Counted from the first letter of the stretch, positions 9,031-19,150 are shown. The stretch is 64,000 bases of DNA from Ignavibacteria bacterium (GCA_021286645.1 JAJTBZ010000071.1:18916-82915); one strand, 5' to 3'. Numbers and translations: made by a program. The notes: generated by a model from the letters alone, not told the origin.

Positions 9031-9452
9031 TTTTTTGTTCCTGTAAGCTGAATGATAATTGTTCTGTTTCGGGGGTGGATATCGAAGTCGATAAGAATAA
9101 ATTGCTGCCAGGTGCCTAATAGAAGTTGCCTGTCTTTAAAAGGCACTTGAAGACTTGGCCCCTGAATGGCTGCTCTTACATGCGAGTGCCCATTCCCATC
9201 ATGCCATGTTTGATCGTGCATATATTTATGATGCGATGGTACAATGGACTCGAAGAACTGGGGATAATCTGCTTTTAAACCCGGTTCATATTCAATAGTA
9301 GTAATACCGGCAGTTGAGCCTACTGCAAAGATAAGCGCGCTGCCTTCAACAAAACCCTGAGAAGTAATCAGATCTTTTACGAGGTACGTAATATCTGATA
9401 TTTCTCCGTTACCTTTTGTTGGTACGTAAATTTCTTCTGTTAAAATGTCCAT
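9027..9452 (-). CDS. yjbQ: YjbQ/UPF0047 family protein
   Basis: Starting at the ATG at 9452 gives about 141 residues, typical for this family; a longer open frame upstream has no family character. Conserved blocks are visible: STAGITTIEYEPG, then PSHHKYMHDQTWHDGNGHSHVRAAIQGPS with the cluster of family histidines, and LLLGTWQQFILIDFD near the end. The E. coli member has weak thiamine-phosphate synthase activity, but the physiological role is unknown. First gene of the operon with the exported nuclease-like enzyme (ATGA overlap). Confidence 0.9.
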   Translation of the reverse strand: MDILTEEIYVPTKGNGEISDITYLVKDLITSQGFVEGSALIFAVGSTAGITTIEYEPGLKADYPQFFESIVPSHHKYMHDQTWHDGNGHSHVRAAIQGPSLQVPFKDRQLLLGTWQQFILIDFDIHPRNRTIIIQLTGTKK

Positions 9453-9601
9453 AATAATAAATAAAATAACTTTAAATCTAAGAAAGCGTGAATGATTTAA
9501 CAAGGCACGAAAAAAGGATAAAATTTGCAAAAGAATACTTGACCTTAAGTAATGAAATCTCTATCTTCTGCCGAAGCTCACAAAATAAGGTAAGGTGTGT
9601 T

Positions 9602-10210
9602 ATGAAAGTAACCGATTTCAATCTCCAAAAGGATCTGACCTTTAATCTGCAGACAGGAAACACGGTATTCCACGATTCCCGACTGGTGATTTTCTCTGCT
9701 GATGCAATAGGGTTGTTGCGGCAAAACCTGATTGAGCTGCTGGGATTTGAGAGGGCGCGCCGTTTTTTTCTTCGTTTCGGTTTTCAAAATGGATATTCTG
9801 ATTTTATGCAGATAAAATTGAATTATTCATTTGATACGGAAATGGATTTACTTGCATCCGGTCCGGTACTCCATACATGGGAAGGCATTGTACAGGCCAC
9901 CCCAAAGGAAATATCATTTGACCGGGATAAAGGGGAATTCTTTTTTACCGGGGTTTGGACAAATTCATATGAGGCGGAACAGCATTTATCCTACTACCAT
10001 GAAACTTCTGAACCCGTGTGTTGGAGCCTTATGGGATATGCTTCCGGCTGGTGCACGGCATTTTTCGGCAGTCCGTTAATTGCCATTGAACCAGTATGTA
10101 TGGGTAAGGGCGACCCGCACTGTGAATGGAAGATTCAACCACCAGATAAATGGGGCGACGAGGCGAAACCGTACATAGATGCTTTATCAGATTTATTGAA
10201 TAAGAGGTGA
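9602..10210 (+). CDS. stand-alone XylR_N-V4R small-molecule sensor protein
   Basis: 202 residues if translation starts at the ATG at 9602, preceded by AAGGTG; the frame is open for 38 more codons upstream but those look non-coding. Residues 1-100 resemble the XylR N-terminal sensor (NLIELLGFERARRFFLRFGFQNGYSD). Residues about 115-180 are a V4R (4-vinyl reductase) domain with the family pattern C140 (VCWSLMGYASGW), C166 (EPVCMGKGDPHC) and C174, the three cysteines at zinc-site positions in DmpR/PoxR-type regulators. In those regulators this module precedes a sigma-54 AAA+ domain and DNA-binding helix; here the protein ends after the sensor. It probably binds an aromatic or lipid-like ligand and works through a partner. 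The next gene starts 3 bases after its stop. Confidence 0.8.
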   Translation: MKVTDFNLQKDLTFNLQTGNTVFHDSRLVIFSADAIGLLRQNLIELLGFERARRFFLRFGFQNGYSDFMQIKLNYSFDTEMDLLASGPVLHTWEGIVQATPKEISFDRDKGEFFFTGVWTNSYEAEQHLSYYHETSEPVCWSLMGYASGWCTAFFGSPLIAIEPVCMGKGDPHCEWKIQPPDKWGDEAKPYIDALSDLLNKR

Positions 10211-10213
10211 TTT

Positions 10214-10408
10214 ATGGGTGAGAAATTGCTCCGTTATTATAAGTTTGTTGCAGAAGAAAAAGGAATTGGCGGTAAACTGGAACTGGCGAAAAAAACCAAA
10301 ATCCCTTCCAGCCTTGCAGCATTGCAACCCGATTCCAAGGAGAATGTAGCCATGTTCATCCAGGCGGTAAAGGAAATTACCGGAAAGACACTTTCATTGG
10401 ATCAATGA
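10214..10408 (+). CDS. small conserved-looking protein coupled to V4R sensor
   Basis: 64 residues, highly basic and helical in character (LLRYYKFVAEEKGIGGKLELAKKT, then an ENVAMFIQAVKEITGK helix). It begins 3 bases after the V4R protein, with GAGGTGA overlapping the upstream stop as ribosome site, so the two are almost certainly co-translated. I do not recognise the family. Position suggests a functional partner of the sensor, which itself lacks an output domain. Confidence 0.6.
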   Translation: MGEKLLRYYKFVAEEKGIGGKLELAKKTKIPSSLAALQPDSKENVAMFIQAVKEITGKTLSLDQ

Positions 10409-10449
10409 CGCGTATTTTCCCATCATTCAAACTTCTGCGGGAATTTTTT

Positions 10450-10487
10450 GCTCATCATCGGCGGCTGTACGCTCTCCGATGATGAGC
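10450..10487. repeat. 12-bp perfect inverted repeat
   Basis: GCTCATCATCGG (10450-10461) and CCGATGATGAGC (10476-10487) are perfect complements around a 14-base loop. A run of six T lies before the first arm on the plus strand and no T-run follows either arm, so it is not a standard intrinsic terminator in either direction. It lies 60 bases upstream of the metallohydrolase and could be an operator, an mRNA 3'-end stabiliser or a leader structure. Confidence 0.6.
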
Positions 10488-10546
10488 CTTCACACACTCT
10501 TCAGTAAGAATCATGCTATGTCCCTAATTTTTTGTAGTTTTATATT

Positions 10547-11467
10547 ATGAGACGACGGGACTTTATTTCTACACTTGGCTTCGGTTTACTTGGGTTGGCA
10601 ACAGCCAAAGGCCAAACTACCGATACACACACTAATGATTTTAATCTGCTGACACCGCGACCAGATACCTGGGACCCGCGGAAAATTACGCTTACATGGC
10701 TAGGACACTCAACTATTTTACTTAATATATATGGTACTGTTATACTTACAGATCCCGTATTGTTTCAGCAAATCGGAGTGTACTTTTTAGGGGTTACCTG
10801 GGGGCCTTCGCGCTATACGCCTTGCGCTTTGCCACCAGAGCAAATACCCCGGCCGGATCTGGTATTACTTTCACACGGACACATGGATCATACGGATCTG
10901 CGTTCTTTACAATGGCTTACAAATACCTATCCAGAACAGATAACGTGTCTATGTGCTGCAAATACCAGTGATCTGGTTGAAGACATGCGGTGGAAAAACA
11001 TGCAAGAACTCGATTGGAGGCAGACATTCTCACTGGGTTCGTTAGTAATTCAGGCTTTGGAAGTTAGACATTTTGGCTGGAGATTTCCCTGGGAGAAAGA
11101 CCGCTCCCGCGGCCATAGTCAAGGAAGAAGTTTTAATGCGTACTTATTGGAATCAAACGGTAAACGGGTTTTGTTCGGCGGAGATACTGCATTTACTGAT
11201 TTGTTTAAAACACAATCAGTCCGGGCAGATATAGCAATAATGCCTGTTGGCGCATATATGCCCTGGCGAATGAATCACTGCACACCGGAAGAGTCATTAA
11301 ATATGGCACAAGATATGCAAGTAAATACTTTTATTCCGATCCACTACTTTACTTTTCATCAGGGCCGTGAACCGGTTTTCGAACCCCTGCATCGAATTAA
11401 AACGGAAATTGGAAAATATTCGATGACTTTAGGATTGGATACATTGGGAGGGACATTCAGTTTGTAA
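10547..11467 (+). CDS. Tat-exported metallo-beta-lactamase fold hydrolase (UlaG/NAPE-PLD-like)
   Basis: The N-terminus [22 protein letters not shown] carries a twin-arginine signal (RRxFI) with an AxA-like cleavage region. The body has the superfamily metal motif H110-G-H112-M-D114-H115 ([11 protein letters not shown]), an upstream WLGHSTILL strand as in UlaG and NAPE-hydrolysing phospholipase D-like enzymes, the [23 protein letters not shown] block, and a late IPIHYFTF metal-binding histidine. It is expected to be a zinc or iron hydrolase acting in the periplasm on a phosphodiester or lactone; the substrate is not predictable. Two TatA-like genes occur elsewhere in this window, consistent with a working Tat pathway. 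Confidence 0.88.
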   Translation: MRRRDFISTLGFGLLGLATAKGQTTDTHTNDFNLLTPRPDTWDPRKITLTWLGHSTILLNIYGTVILTDPVLFQQIGVYFLGVTWGPSRYTPCALPPEQIPRPDLVLLSHGHMDHTDLRSLQWLTNTYPEQITCLCAANTSDLVEDMRWKNMQELDWRQTFSLGSLVIQALEVRHFGWRFPWEKDRSRGHSQGRSFNAYLLESNGKRVLFGGDTAFTDLFKTQSVRADIAIMPVGAYMPWRMNHCTPEESLNMAQDMQVNTFIPIHYFTFHQGREPVFEPLHRIKTEIGKYSMTLGLDTLGGTFSL

Positions 11468-11619
11468 AAAAATGTTCCAAGATTTTCACTGTTCGGAAAT
11501 ACACCTGGAATTCGGAGACAGGAATTGCTTGTTTCGAGATGAACAGGGAACAATTTCGCATTACTTTTTGTATATTTAACTGTACTGTTATGAATCAACT
11601 TCAAAATGAAAGAGGCAAT

Positions 11620-13869
11620 ATGGCAGCAAATATTGAGATGATCACCAAACTTTATAACTCTTACCGCGAAAAAGTGGCCCAGGCACGAGCTGTTTTGGCG
11701 CGACCAATGACTTACACAGAAAAAATTCTCTACGCGCATCTTTGGGAAAAAGCAGAAAAAGCACTCTCCAGAGGAGTTGATTATGCAGATTTAGCCCCTG
11801 ATCGAGTCGCGATGCAGGATGCTACTGCTCAAATGGCATTGCTGCAATTTATGTCAGCCGGCAGAAAATCTGTCGCTGTTCCTTCAACAGTACATTGTGA
11901 CCATTTAATCCAGGCACAGATTGGTGCATCGGAGGATTTAACAAAGGCTTCGACAGAAAATAAAGAAGTTTACGAATTCCTTGGAAGCGTGAGTAGTAAA
12001 TATGGAATCGGATTTTGGCAGCCCGGAGCCGGAATTATTCATCAGGTTGTTTTAGAAAACTACGCTTTCCCGGGTGGAATGATGATCGGAACAGATTCGC
12101 ATACTCCGAACGCGGGCGGCCTGGGAATGGTGGCCATTGGCGTTGGCGGTGCGGATGCAGTTGACGTGATGGCAGGGATGTCTTGGGAATTGAAATGGCC
12201 AAAACTAATAGGTATTCATCTTACCGGTAAACTTTCGGGCTGGGCCTCACCGAAAGATGTGATCCTAAAAGTTGCCGGGTTACTAACAGTTAAAGGCGGT
12301 ACCGGTGCGATTGTGCAATATTTTGGAGAGGGAGCCGAGTCACTTTCATGTACCGGTAAAGGAACTATTTGTAATATGGGCGCTGAAATTGGCGCGACTA
12401 CCTCAATATTCTCTTTCGATGAGAAAATGGCTGAATACCTTGAGTCAACCGGTCGCAAGGATGTTGCTGACTTAGCCCGCGGCTTAAAGGATATATTGGC
12501 AGATGATCCGGAAGTACTGCTTGACCCGGCAAAGTATTATGATCAGGTATACGAAATTAATCTTTCTGAACTTGAACCGCATCTGAATGGGCCATTTACC
12601 CCCGACTTAGCCATTCCTATTTCAAAAATGAAGGAAGTAGTTAAGGAAAAAGGTTATCCGGAAAAAATGAGTGTTGGTTTGATTGGAAGCTGTACAAACT
12701 CGAGTTATGAAGACATCGACCGCGCTGCAAGCTTGGCCCGGCAGGCGGCACAGAAAAAAGTTACGGCAAAGTCTCAATTAAGCATTACACCCGGAAGCGA
12801 ACAGGTGCGGAAAACAACGGAACGTGATGGCCTGTTACAGGCACTGGAATCAATAGGTGGTGTTGTACTTGCTAACGCGTGCGGCCCATGTATAGGTATG
12901 TGGAAGCGTATGGATGTAGCGGCGGGAGAGCCGAACTCGATAGTTACCTCATTTAACAGAAATTTTGCCAAGAGAAATGACGGTAATCCTGGTACATTGG
13001 CATTCGTTGCCAGCCCTGAAATAACCACAATGCTCGCGATAGCGGGAACGTTAACTTTTAATCCAATGACTGATACGTTAATTAATGACGAAGGAGTGGA
13101 AGTTAGTTTCGATGCCCCTGTCGGTGCGGAATTACCCTCCAAAGGATTCATTGGAGCCGGGGCGGGTTTTATAGCGCCTCCGGAAGATGGTTCAGCCGTT
13201 CAGGTGCTGATTCAACCGGAAAGCCAGAGACTACAGGTGCTGGCGCCTTTTAAACCTTGGGAAGGTACCGATTTGGAAGATATGGCGGTACTGGTTAAGG
13301 TAAAGGGTAAATGCACAACTGATCATATCTCTATGGCGGGGCCTTGGCTAAAATATCGCGGCCATCTTGATAATATATCCAATAATATGTTTATTGGCGC
13401 GCTCAACGCATATAGCAATGAAATCGGAACTACAAAAAATCTGTTTACCGGTGAAACAAAATCGATACCCGAAGTTGCCCGTGATTATAAAGCACGTGGT
13501 AAGTTCTGGGTTGTAATTGGTGACGAAAACTATGGTGAAGGCTCAAGCCGGGAACATGCTGCCCTTGAACCCCGTTTCCTGGGTGGACGGGCAATTATTG
13601 TAAAGAGTTTTGCCCGGATCCATGAAACAAATTTGAAAAAACAGGGAATGCTGCCACTTACATTTGCCAATCCCGCGGATTATGACAAAATTGTAGATGG
13701 CGATTCAGTTTCAATTACGGGCCTGACAACTTTTGCTCCGGGTACACCTCTTGAACTTATTGTTAAACATTCGAACGGAACTTCGGAATCAATTCTACTC
13801 AATCATACGTTCAATGAACGGCAGATAGAGTGGTTTAAAGCCGGAAGCGCCCTGAATTTAATAGGTTAA
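11620..13869 (+). CDS. acn: aconitate hydratase (mitochondrial-type aconitase)
   Basis: 749 residues from the ATG at 11620, preceded by AAAGAGG; 27 further upstream codons are open but unlike the family. Aconitase interconverts citrate and isocitrate in the TCA cycle using a [4Fe-4S] cluster. Two of the three cluster cysteines are in [11 protein letters not shown] and one in [11 protein letters not shown]. The substrate-binding loops [18 protein letters not shown] and [14 protein letters not shown] (swivel domain) are intact. Length and motifs fit the mitochondrial-type class common in Bacteroidota rather than AcnB. It is monocistronic here, with a hairpin terminator after it. Confidence 0.96.
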   Translation: MAANIEMITKLYNSYREKVAQARAVLARPMTYTEKILYAHLWEKAEKALSRGVDYADLAPDRVAMQDATAQMALLQFMSAGRKSVAVPSTVHCDHLIQAQIGASEDLTKASTENKEVYEFLGSVSSKYGIGFWQPGAGIIHQVVLENYAFPGGMMIGTDSHTPNAGGLGMVAIGVGGADAVDVMAGMSWELKWPKLIGIHLTGKLSGWASPKDVILKVAGLLTVKGGTGAIVQYFGEGAESLSCTGKGTICNMGAEIGATTSIFSFDEKMAEYLESTGRKDVADLARGLKDILADDPEVLLDPAKYYDQVYEINLSELEPHLNGPFTPDLAIPISKMKEVVKEKGYPEKMSVGLIGSCTNSSYEDIDRAASLARQAAQKKVTAKSQLSITPGSEQVRKTTERDGLLQALESIGGVVLANACGPCIGMWKRMDVAAGEPNSIVTSFNRNFAKRNDGNPGTLAFVASPEITTMLAIAGTLTFNPMTDTLINDEGVEVSFDAPVGAELPSKGFIGAGAGFIAPPEDGSAVQVLIQPESQRLQVLAPFKPWEGTDLEDMAVLVKVKGKCTTDHISMAGPWLKYRGHLDNISNNMFIGALNAYSNEIGTTKNLFTGETKSIPEVARDYKARGKFWVVIGDENYGEGSSREHAALEPRFLGGRAIIVKSFARIHETNLKKQGMLPLTFANPADYDKIVDGDSVSITGLTTFAPGTPLELIVKHSNGTSESILLNHTFNERQIEWFKAGSALNLIG

Positions 13870-13877
13870 TATTTCTG

Positions 13878-13909
13878 CCGGGGGCGGTACAACCGCCTCC
13901 GGTTTGTAT
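13878..13909 (+). terminator. hairpin terminator after aconitase
   Basis: Arms CCGGGGGCGGT and ACCGCCTCCGG pair over 11 bp with one G-U wobble around a 3-base loop, followed by TTTGTATATT. The T-tract is imperfect, so termination may be partial. Confidence 0.7.
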
Positions 13910-13964
13910 ATTCTACTCGATAACCTGCCACGGTTGCATATTTACCCAAACAATCTTGTACGTC

Positions 13965-13978
13965 ATGGAAATTTCCAT
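13965..13978. repeat. 14-bp perfect palindrome upstream of PorZ-like gene
   Basis: ATGGAAATTTCCAT is a perfect self-complement in the leader about 90 bases before the PorZ-like start. It may be a binding site for a dimeric regulator, but in AT-rich DNA it could be chance. Confidence 0.35.
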
Positions 13979-14067
13979 TTTTTTTGCAATAAGTACTGCA
14001 TAAATTGGGAAAAGAATTATTTCATTCTTCATAAAATCATCTGAAAATGAGTTTAAGGATAAGCAAT

Positions 14068-16326
14068 ATGCTATTACGGCACAGAGGAACTACTTTTTTA
14101 AAATTTGTCAGCGCCGGTCTATTTATTACAGTGTTTTTATTATTGTGCCGTGAAACGTATTCCCAGGAGATTGCATCCTGGAAAATACTTGGTTCGATGC
14201 GTGATATTAAATGTGGTGTCGTAAGCAATAACGGATTGTGGGGCGGTACAATCAGCGGTGCATTTTACTACAGTTTTGCCGATTCGCAATATACCCGGCT
14301 AACAAAAGTTGAAGGACTGAGCGGCTATACAATTAATGCTATGGTGCAGGATAAATATGGTAAAGTGTGGATGGGCTGTGAAAATGGTCAGATTGATATT
14401 TGCACGAGGTCAGATAATGGTAAAATTACTGTTGTTAATAAGGGCGATATAAAAACCTCCGACTTATTGCCGAAAGCTATTACTCAGATGAATATTAACG
14501 GCGATACGGTTTTCGTATCGACCGGCTTTGGCGTGGTTTTGTATGATGCTGTTAGTCTGAATGTAATTGATAACTATCTTCACTTCCCTGCAAATGGGAA
14601 AGATTGCGGCAGTGTTGTAAAGCAATCGGGTATTTATGTTGTCGTTGGTGGTGGAGTAGCCGTTCAAAAGTCCGGGAATTTAGATCTTAATCTCCCTTCT
14701 TCGTGGAATTACTTCAGCAACCTTAGCTACCCAATATTGAATGGAATATCGAAATTAATTGCATATCAGGGAAATGTAATTGGTCTTGCATCGGGGCAAC
14801 TTATATTATATAAAGCGGGCACTTGGGTTAATTATGATGCATCATTCCCTACGAATATTATCGATATTGCAGCGAAAGGTGATTCTTTACTGCTATTAAC
14901 CAAGACAAATCAAACACTTGTATGCTACAAAGGTACAACAACTACTCTTAGCGGGCTGAATGCTTCAACCAGCGGCATTCTTGCCGGAGGCAGCGCCCTT
15001 TTCTTTACATCTTCAAACGGAATTGAGATGTATAAAACTCCCGGGAATCTCTTGTATTTCTTCCCTGATGGGCCTCAGGAAAATAAAATTTATGCAATGA
15101 AAACTGGAAAGAATGGTACATTATATGTCGCCACGGGAAAGAATGATGCCGGAAGAGGAGTTTTTATTTATGATGGCTTAAAATGGAATACCATAAATGC
15201 AGCTAATTCCGGAATTGCCTCGGATGCAGTGGTTAGTGTATATGCACGGGATGACGGTTCGTTTTTTTGCGGTACCTGGGGTTTTGGCTTTTTTAAAGTT
15301 CAAAATGGCGGTATTACTTCGTTTACAACACAGAACACACCCTTGCGCGGAGTTCCGGAAACTCCTAATTTCCTGATAATTAACGGAATAGGCGACGATT
15401 CACGTAATAATCTTTGGCTGTTGAATTTTAAATCGGCTAATAATGCCATTCTTTCAGCGCTTACACCGGATAGTACCTGGTATGATTTTCAGTACGGGGG
15501 AGGCAATATTGATGACTTCCTTATGACAATGATGATAGATAAAAATGATACGAAATGGTTCCTTACTTTAAAAAATAAACAACTGTATTATTACAATGAA
15601 AACGGCACTCTGGCCAATAGTTCTGATGATGTATGGGGAGTAGCTCAGTTATCGTCTTCTGCTAATGGTGAGATGAATGCGGTTATAGCCGACCAGCGGG
15701 GTGAAGTGTGGCTCGGAACTTCGAGCGGAATGTATTTGCTTGCATCTCCGGAACTGGTATACACAGCCAAAGGTACAGTAACATTTTCTTCAGTATATGC
15801 ATTACGGCAATACGTTGTAACAGCAATTGCCATCGATGGACTGAATAGGAAATGGGTCGCTACGAACAGAGGACTTCTTTTAGTTTCTTCCGAAGGCGAC
15901 AATATACTCGCGCAGTACAATGTAGATAATAGTCCCTTGTTAACTAACGACATTAAGCAGTTGGAAATGGATCTGAAAAATGGGATCCTTTATATTGGTA
16001 CAGACTATGGTATAATTGCTGCCTATACATCTGCCACGCAACCGGGTGCAGATTTTTCAGCTTTGAAGGTATACCCGAACCCTGTTCGTTTGAACAGTGC
16101 AAGTATAATCACTTTTGACGGACTGGTAAAAGACACTGAGATAAAAATACTTGATATTACCGGCAGGGAGTTAATACATATAGTTACCCCTGGTTCGGGA
16201 AAAGCTTATTGGAACGGGAAAGATTCTAACGGTAATTTACTTGCTTCGGGTATTTACTTCGCTATATGTTACGATAAAGATGGCCAGGTACTTAAGACCA
16301 CGAAAATTGCCGTGGTAAGGAAGTAA
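14068..16326 (+). CDS. PorZ-like two-propeller protein with T9SS C-terminal domain
   Basis: I choose the ATG at 14068 because AAGGAT lies 7 bases upstream; an in-frame ATG at 14047 lacks one. A signal peptide precedes SQEIASWKILGSM. Repeated Y-x-x-x-GLS-x-x-x-I and KVWMGCENG / EVWLGTSSG strands are two-component-regulator propeller repeats, enough for two propellers. The last ~85 residues (ALKVYPNPVRLNS... GIYFAI... KIAVVRK) form a sorting or beta-sandwich domain. Length (752) and layout match PorZ, a T9SS outer-membrane component that itself carries such a domain and works with the PorU sortase; other two-propeller T9SS cargo would look similar. The ABC-F gene follows by 9 bases. Confidence 0.75.
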   Translation: MLLRHRGTTFLKFVSAGLFITVFLLLCRETYSQEIASWKILGSMRDIKCGVVSNNGLWGGTISGAFYYSFADSQYTRLTKVEGLSGYTINAMVQDKYGKVWMGCENGQIDICTRSDNGKITVVNKGDIKTSDLLPKAITQMNINGDTVFVSTGFGVVLYDAVSLNVIDNYLHFPANGKDCGSVVKQSGIYVVVGGGVAVQKSGNLDLNLPSSWNYFSNLSYPILNGISKLIAYQGNVIGLASGQLILYKAGTWVNYDASFPTNIIDIAAKGDSLLLLTKTNQTLVCYKGTTTTLSGLNASTSGILAGGSALFFTSSNGIEMYKTPGNLLYFFPDGPQENKIYAMKTGKNGTLYVATGKNDAGRGVFIYDGLKWNTINAANSGIASDAVVSVYARDDGSFFCGTWGFGFFKVQNGGITSFTTQNTPLRGVPETPNFLIINGIGDDSRNNLWLLNFKSANNAILSALTPDSTWYDFQYGGGNIDDFLMTMMIDKNDTKWFLTLKNKQLYYYNENGTLANSSDDVWGVAQLSSSANGEMNAVIADQRGEVWLGTSSGMYLLASPELVYTAKGTVTFSSVYALRQYVVTAIAIDGLNRKWVATNRGLLLVSSEGDNILAQYNVDNSPLLTNDIKQLEMDLKNGILYIGTDYGIIAAYTSATQPGADFSALKVYPNPVRLNSASIITFDGLVKDTEIKILDITGRELIHIVTPGSGKAYWNGKDSNGNLLASGIYFAICYDKDGQVLKTTKIAVVRK

Positions 16327-16335
16327 ATATTTCGA

Positions 16336-18300
16336 ATGATAGATTTACAAAAAATCTCCTTACAGTTCTCCGGCGAATACCTGTTCAGAGATCTTAGCTT
16401 AAAAATATTTTCGGGCGATCGCGTAGCCCTTGTTGGTGCTAACGGTACCGGTAAATCATCCTTATTAAAAATTATTTTTGGTTTGCTTGAACCGGAAAGC
16501 GGTATTGTTAATAAGCAAAAACGACTACGGCTTGGTTATTTACCACAGGAATATGTCGCGAGTGAAGCAGATCCACTTTTATTGGCAGTAGAACATTCTG
16601 TTACTGATATTCAGGAATTGCGTCAGGAAGAAGAAGATATTACTTCTGCCCTGGCAGAGAGTGGCTTAGATGATGAGACCCGTGATGACTATATTCGTCG
16701 TTTAGGTAATGTTCACGCGCGGCTCGAAGATCTGGATTCCTTTACATTACGCAGCAGGTGTGAACGTATATTGATTGGTTTGGGTTTTAATGAATCCGAT
16801 TTTGACCGGCCCTTAACTGAATTTTCCGGTGGCTGGCAAATGCGTGTAGCCCTGGCCAAAATTCTTGTTGCCGATCCCGATCTTATTTTACTCGATGAAC
16901 CAACGAACCATCTTGATATTGATTCCCTTTCATGGTTGATTGGCTATTTGAAGGGCTTTCGGGGGGCTTTGTTGTTAATATCTCACGACCGCCATTTTGT
17001 TAATCAGGTAACAACACGTACCTGGGAAATATTTTTACGGAAAGTGAATGTTTTTAAAGGGAATTATGACGCTTATTTGGTTTATAAAGAACAGCGCGAT
17101 CAACTTCTTGAAGAGCAGGCTGCACAACAGCAGAAGGAAATCGAGAACACCCGGAAATTTATCGAGCGGTTTAGATATAAAGCTACCAAAGCAAAACAGG
17201 TACAAAGCCGGATTAAGCAATTAGAGAAAGTTGAGCTAATTGAGCTTCCGGAAAAACAGGGAGAGATTCATTTCCGATTTTTAGAAGCCCCTCCCAGTGG
17301 GCAAACTGTTATGGATGTTCATAACGTAGCGCACTCGTACGGCAGCAAGGAAGTGTTTTCCAGGATTTCCTTTGCAATACAGCGTGGCGAGAAGATAGCA
17401 TTTGTTGGCCCTAACGGTGCGGGGAAAACGACGATGGCCAGGATTTTAGCCGGGGTACTTGAAGCTTCTTCCGGTACTTGTATCCCGGGGCATAATGTTT
17501 CAATTGCGTTCTACTCTCAGGAGGTTACAGAAAATCTGAATCCCGAGGAAGATATTTTTGAAGCAATAGAATCTGTCGCCGAGGATAGGAGCATTGGTCA
17601 GATCCGCGGCCTTGCCGGAAGTTTTTTGTTCAGCGGTGATGACGTGTTTAAGAAAATTAAGGTTCTTTCCGGGGGAGAAAAAAGCCGTGTCGCTTTATTG
17701 AAGCTTATGCTGTCCCGGGCGAATTTTCTCTTATTGGATGAGCCGACAAACCACTTGGATATTGCCTCAAAAAAAATATTGCAGCAGGCCTTAATTAATT
17801 TTACCGGGTCGGTCGTTATAGTTTCCCACGACGTTGATTTTCTCGAACCAATTGCTCAAAAAGTTCTTGAATTTCGGGATGGCTCTGTTAAAGAGTACCC
17901 GGGTAATATTGTGTACTATCTTGAAAAAAAAGAAGCCGAATCAGTTTCTGTTGAAAATGGTTCAAACTCGGGAAAGAAGAATCCTGCAACAAAGGTTGAA
18001 GATAATTTATCGCGTAAAGATATTAAGCGATACGAAGCCGAACGAAGGCAGCAAAAACATGCTTTAACCAAAGACCTTAAAACGCAGATTCAAAAGTTGG
18101 AATCATTGATTGAAAATTTTGAGTTAAAAATAAAAAATATTGAAACGGAGCTTGCAGACCCAACTATTTACTCAGACGCCGAAAAAATAAAACAGCTGAA
18201 CGCTGACTATAAACAATTGAAAATGGATCTGGGTAATCGTTATAGCGAGTGGGAAGTTAAATCAGAAGAGTTGTTTGAAATAGAGAAGCAGTTTGACTAA
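16336..18300 (+). CDS. ABC-F family ATPase (Uup/EttA-like ribosome-associated)
   Basis: 654 residues with two ATP-binding cassettes and no membrane segments. First cassette: Walker A GANGTGKS (34-41), signature FSGGWQMR, Walker B LLDEPTNHLD. Second: GPNGAGKT, LSGGEKSR, LLLDEPTNHLD. Between them is the charged helical linker (LLEEQAAQQQKEIENTRKF region) typical of ABC-F, and after the second cassette a C-terminal coiled coil of about 100 residues as in Uup. Such proteins bind the ribosomal E site and relieve stalling or modulate translation. It is probably co-transcribed with the PorZ-like gene, though no functional link is known. Confidence 0.93.
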   Translation: MIDLQKISLQFSGEYLFRDLSLKIFSGDRVALVGANGTGKSSLLKIIFGLLEPESGIVNKQKRLRLGYLPQEYVASEADPLLLAVEHSVTDIQELRQEEEDITSALAESGLDDETRDDYIRRLGNVHARLEDLDSFTLRSRCERILIGLGFNESDFDRPLTEFSGGWQMRVALAKILVADPDLILLDEPTNHLDIDSLSWLIGYLKGFRGALLLISHDRHFVNQVTTRTWEIFLRKVNVFKGNYDAYLVYKEQRDQLLEEQAAQQQKEIENTRKFIERFRYKATKAKQVQSRIKQLEKVELIELPEKQGEIHFRFLEAPPSGQTVMDVHNVAHSYGSKEVFSRISFAIQRGEKIAFVGPNGAGKTTMARILAGVLEASSGTCIPGHNVSIAFYSQEVTENLNPEEDIFEAIESVAEDRSIGQIRGLAGSFLFSGDDVFKKIKVLSGGEKSRVALLKLMLSRANFLLLDEPTNHLDIASKKILQQALINFTGSVVIVSHDVDFLEPIAQKVLEFRDGSVKEYPGNIVYYLEKKEAESVSVENGSNSGKKNPATKVEDNLSRKDIKRYEAERRQQKHALTKDLKTQIQKLESLIENFELKIKNIETELADPTIYSDAEKIKQLNADYKQLKMDLGNRYSEWEVKSEELFEIEKQFD

Positions 18301-18305
18301 AAATA

Positions 18306-18334
18306 GGCGGATTCAGTTTCATGCCGAATCCGCC
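18306..18334. terminator. terminator between convergent genes
   Basis: Perfect 9-bp stem GGCGGATTC / GAATCCGCC. On the minus strand it is followed by TATTTTT, so it best serves the OB-fold lipoprotein gene; on the plus strand the T-run lies some 8 bases after the stem. Confidence 0.7.
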
Positions 18335-18341
18335 ATGATAA

Positions 18342-19040
18342 TTATTTTTTTACCGACGCATCTTCCATAATTACTTTATAGAAATATCCGTACCCAAAAT
18401 CCTTGTTTAGACTAATAGTACCTTCAACAGTAACTACACTGCCTACTGTTAATTCTTCATTCGTAGTAAAAGTTAAATCATACTGCCCGTTGCTATCCGT
18501 TCCATCCTGAATGTGAACCCAGTTTTTCCGCATAATTGCATTATTTACTTTCGTAACTTTGCCACGGATAATAATCTTTTTCCCCTCGTAGCTTTTAGCC
18601 TTGCCGTACAGATCGGCTATTGTTATGCCGTTTGCCGCTTTTTCAATTTTCACGTCCTCTTTATTTAACTCAGGGTGCTGCGGCTGTTTTTCATTTGCTG
18701 CAGTGCTGTTTTTCGGAGAAGTGCTGAGATCATCGACAAGTATTATTTTATCAAAAGTCTTGTTTAACTCAGGGCTTTTGAAATTCTTCCACTCCATGGT
18801 ATTTGTAAAGTAATAGGTTGTTCCTATTTGAACTTTTTGCTTAGGAACGGCAATCCAAAATTCCTGATCATTTTCTTTAACTCTTACATAGGTGTAGTTC
18901 GAAACGTCAGTCACTTCCAGGGCAGTAACTTTATGTGATTTCGTTCCCTGCATTTCATCCGTGGGTTTTGACTCATCTTTTTTGCATCCTGCGATAACAA
19001 ATGATACAATCAGAATGCATAACAATGTAACATAACGCAT
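18342..19040 (-). CDS. lipoprotein with OB-fold (nucleic-acid-binding-like) domain
   Basis: Start taken at the ATG at 19040, which has GGAGG at proper distance; the signal MRYVTLLCILIVSFVIAGC ends in a lipobox Cys19. The middle is charged linker. The last ~95 residues (ITIADLYGKAKSYEGKKIIIRGKV ... WVHIQDGTDSNGQYDLTFTT ... VVTVEGTISLNKDFGYGYFY) form a well-conserved periplasmic OB-fold domain found in small lipoproteins of several phyla, related in fold to OB anticodon-type domains. Ligand unknown. Confidence 0.8.
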   Translation of the reverse strand: MRYVTLLCILIVSFVIAGCKKDESKPTDEMQGTKSHKVTALEVTDVSNYTYVRVKENDQEFWIAVPKQKVQIGTTYYFTNTMEWKNFKSPELNKTFDKIILVDDLSTSPKNSTAANEKQPQHPELNKEDVKIEKAANGITIADLYGKAKSYEGKKIIIRGKVTKVNNAIMRKNWVHIQDGTDSNGQYDLTFTTNEELTVGSVVTVEGTISLNKDFGYGYFYKVIMEDASVKK

Positions 19041-19150
19041 TATTCCTCCGTTTAATAAACACAAATTACCCCTCTCGGGTAATATAATTCTAAAACCTTA
19101 ATAATACAGAATAGTGATGTGATAAAAAAGTCACCATTTGAGGTGTTATT

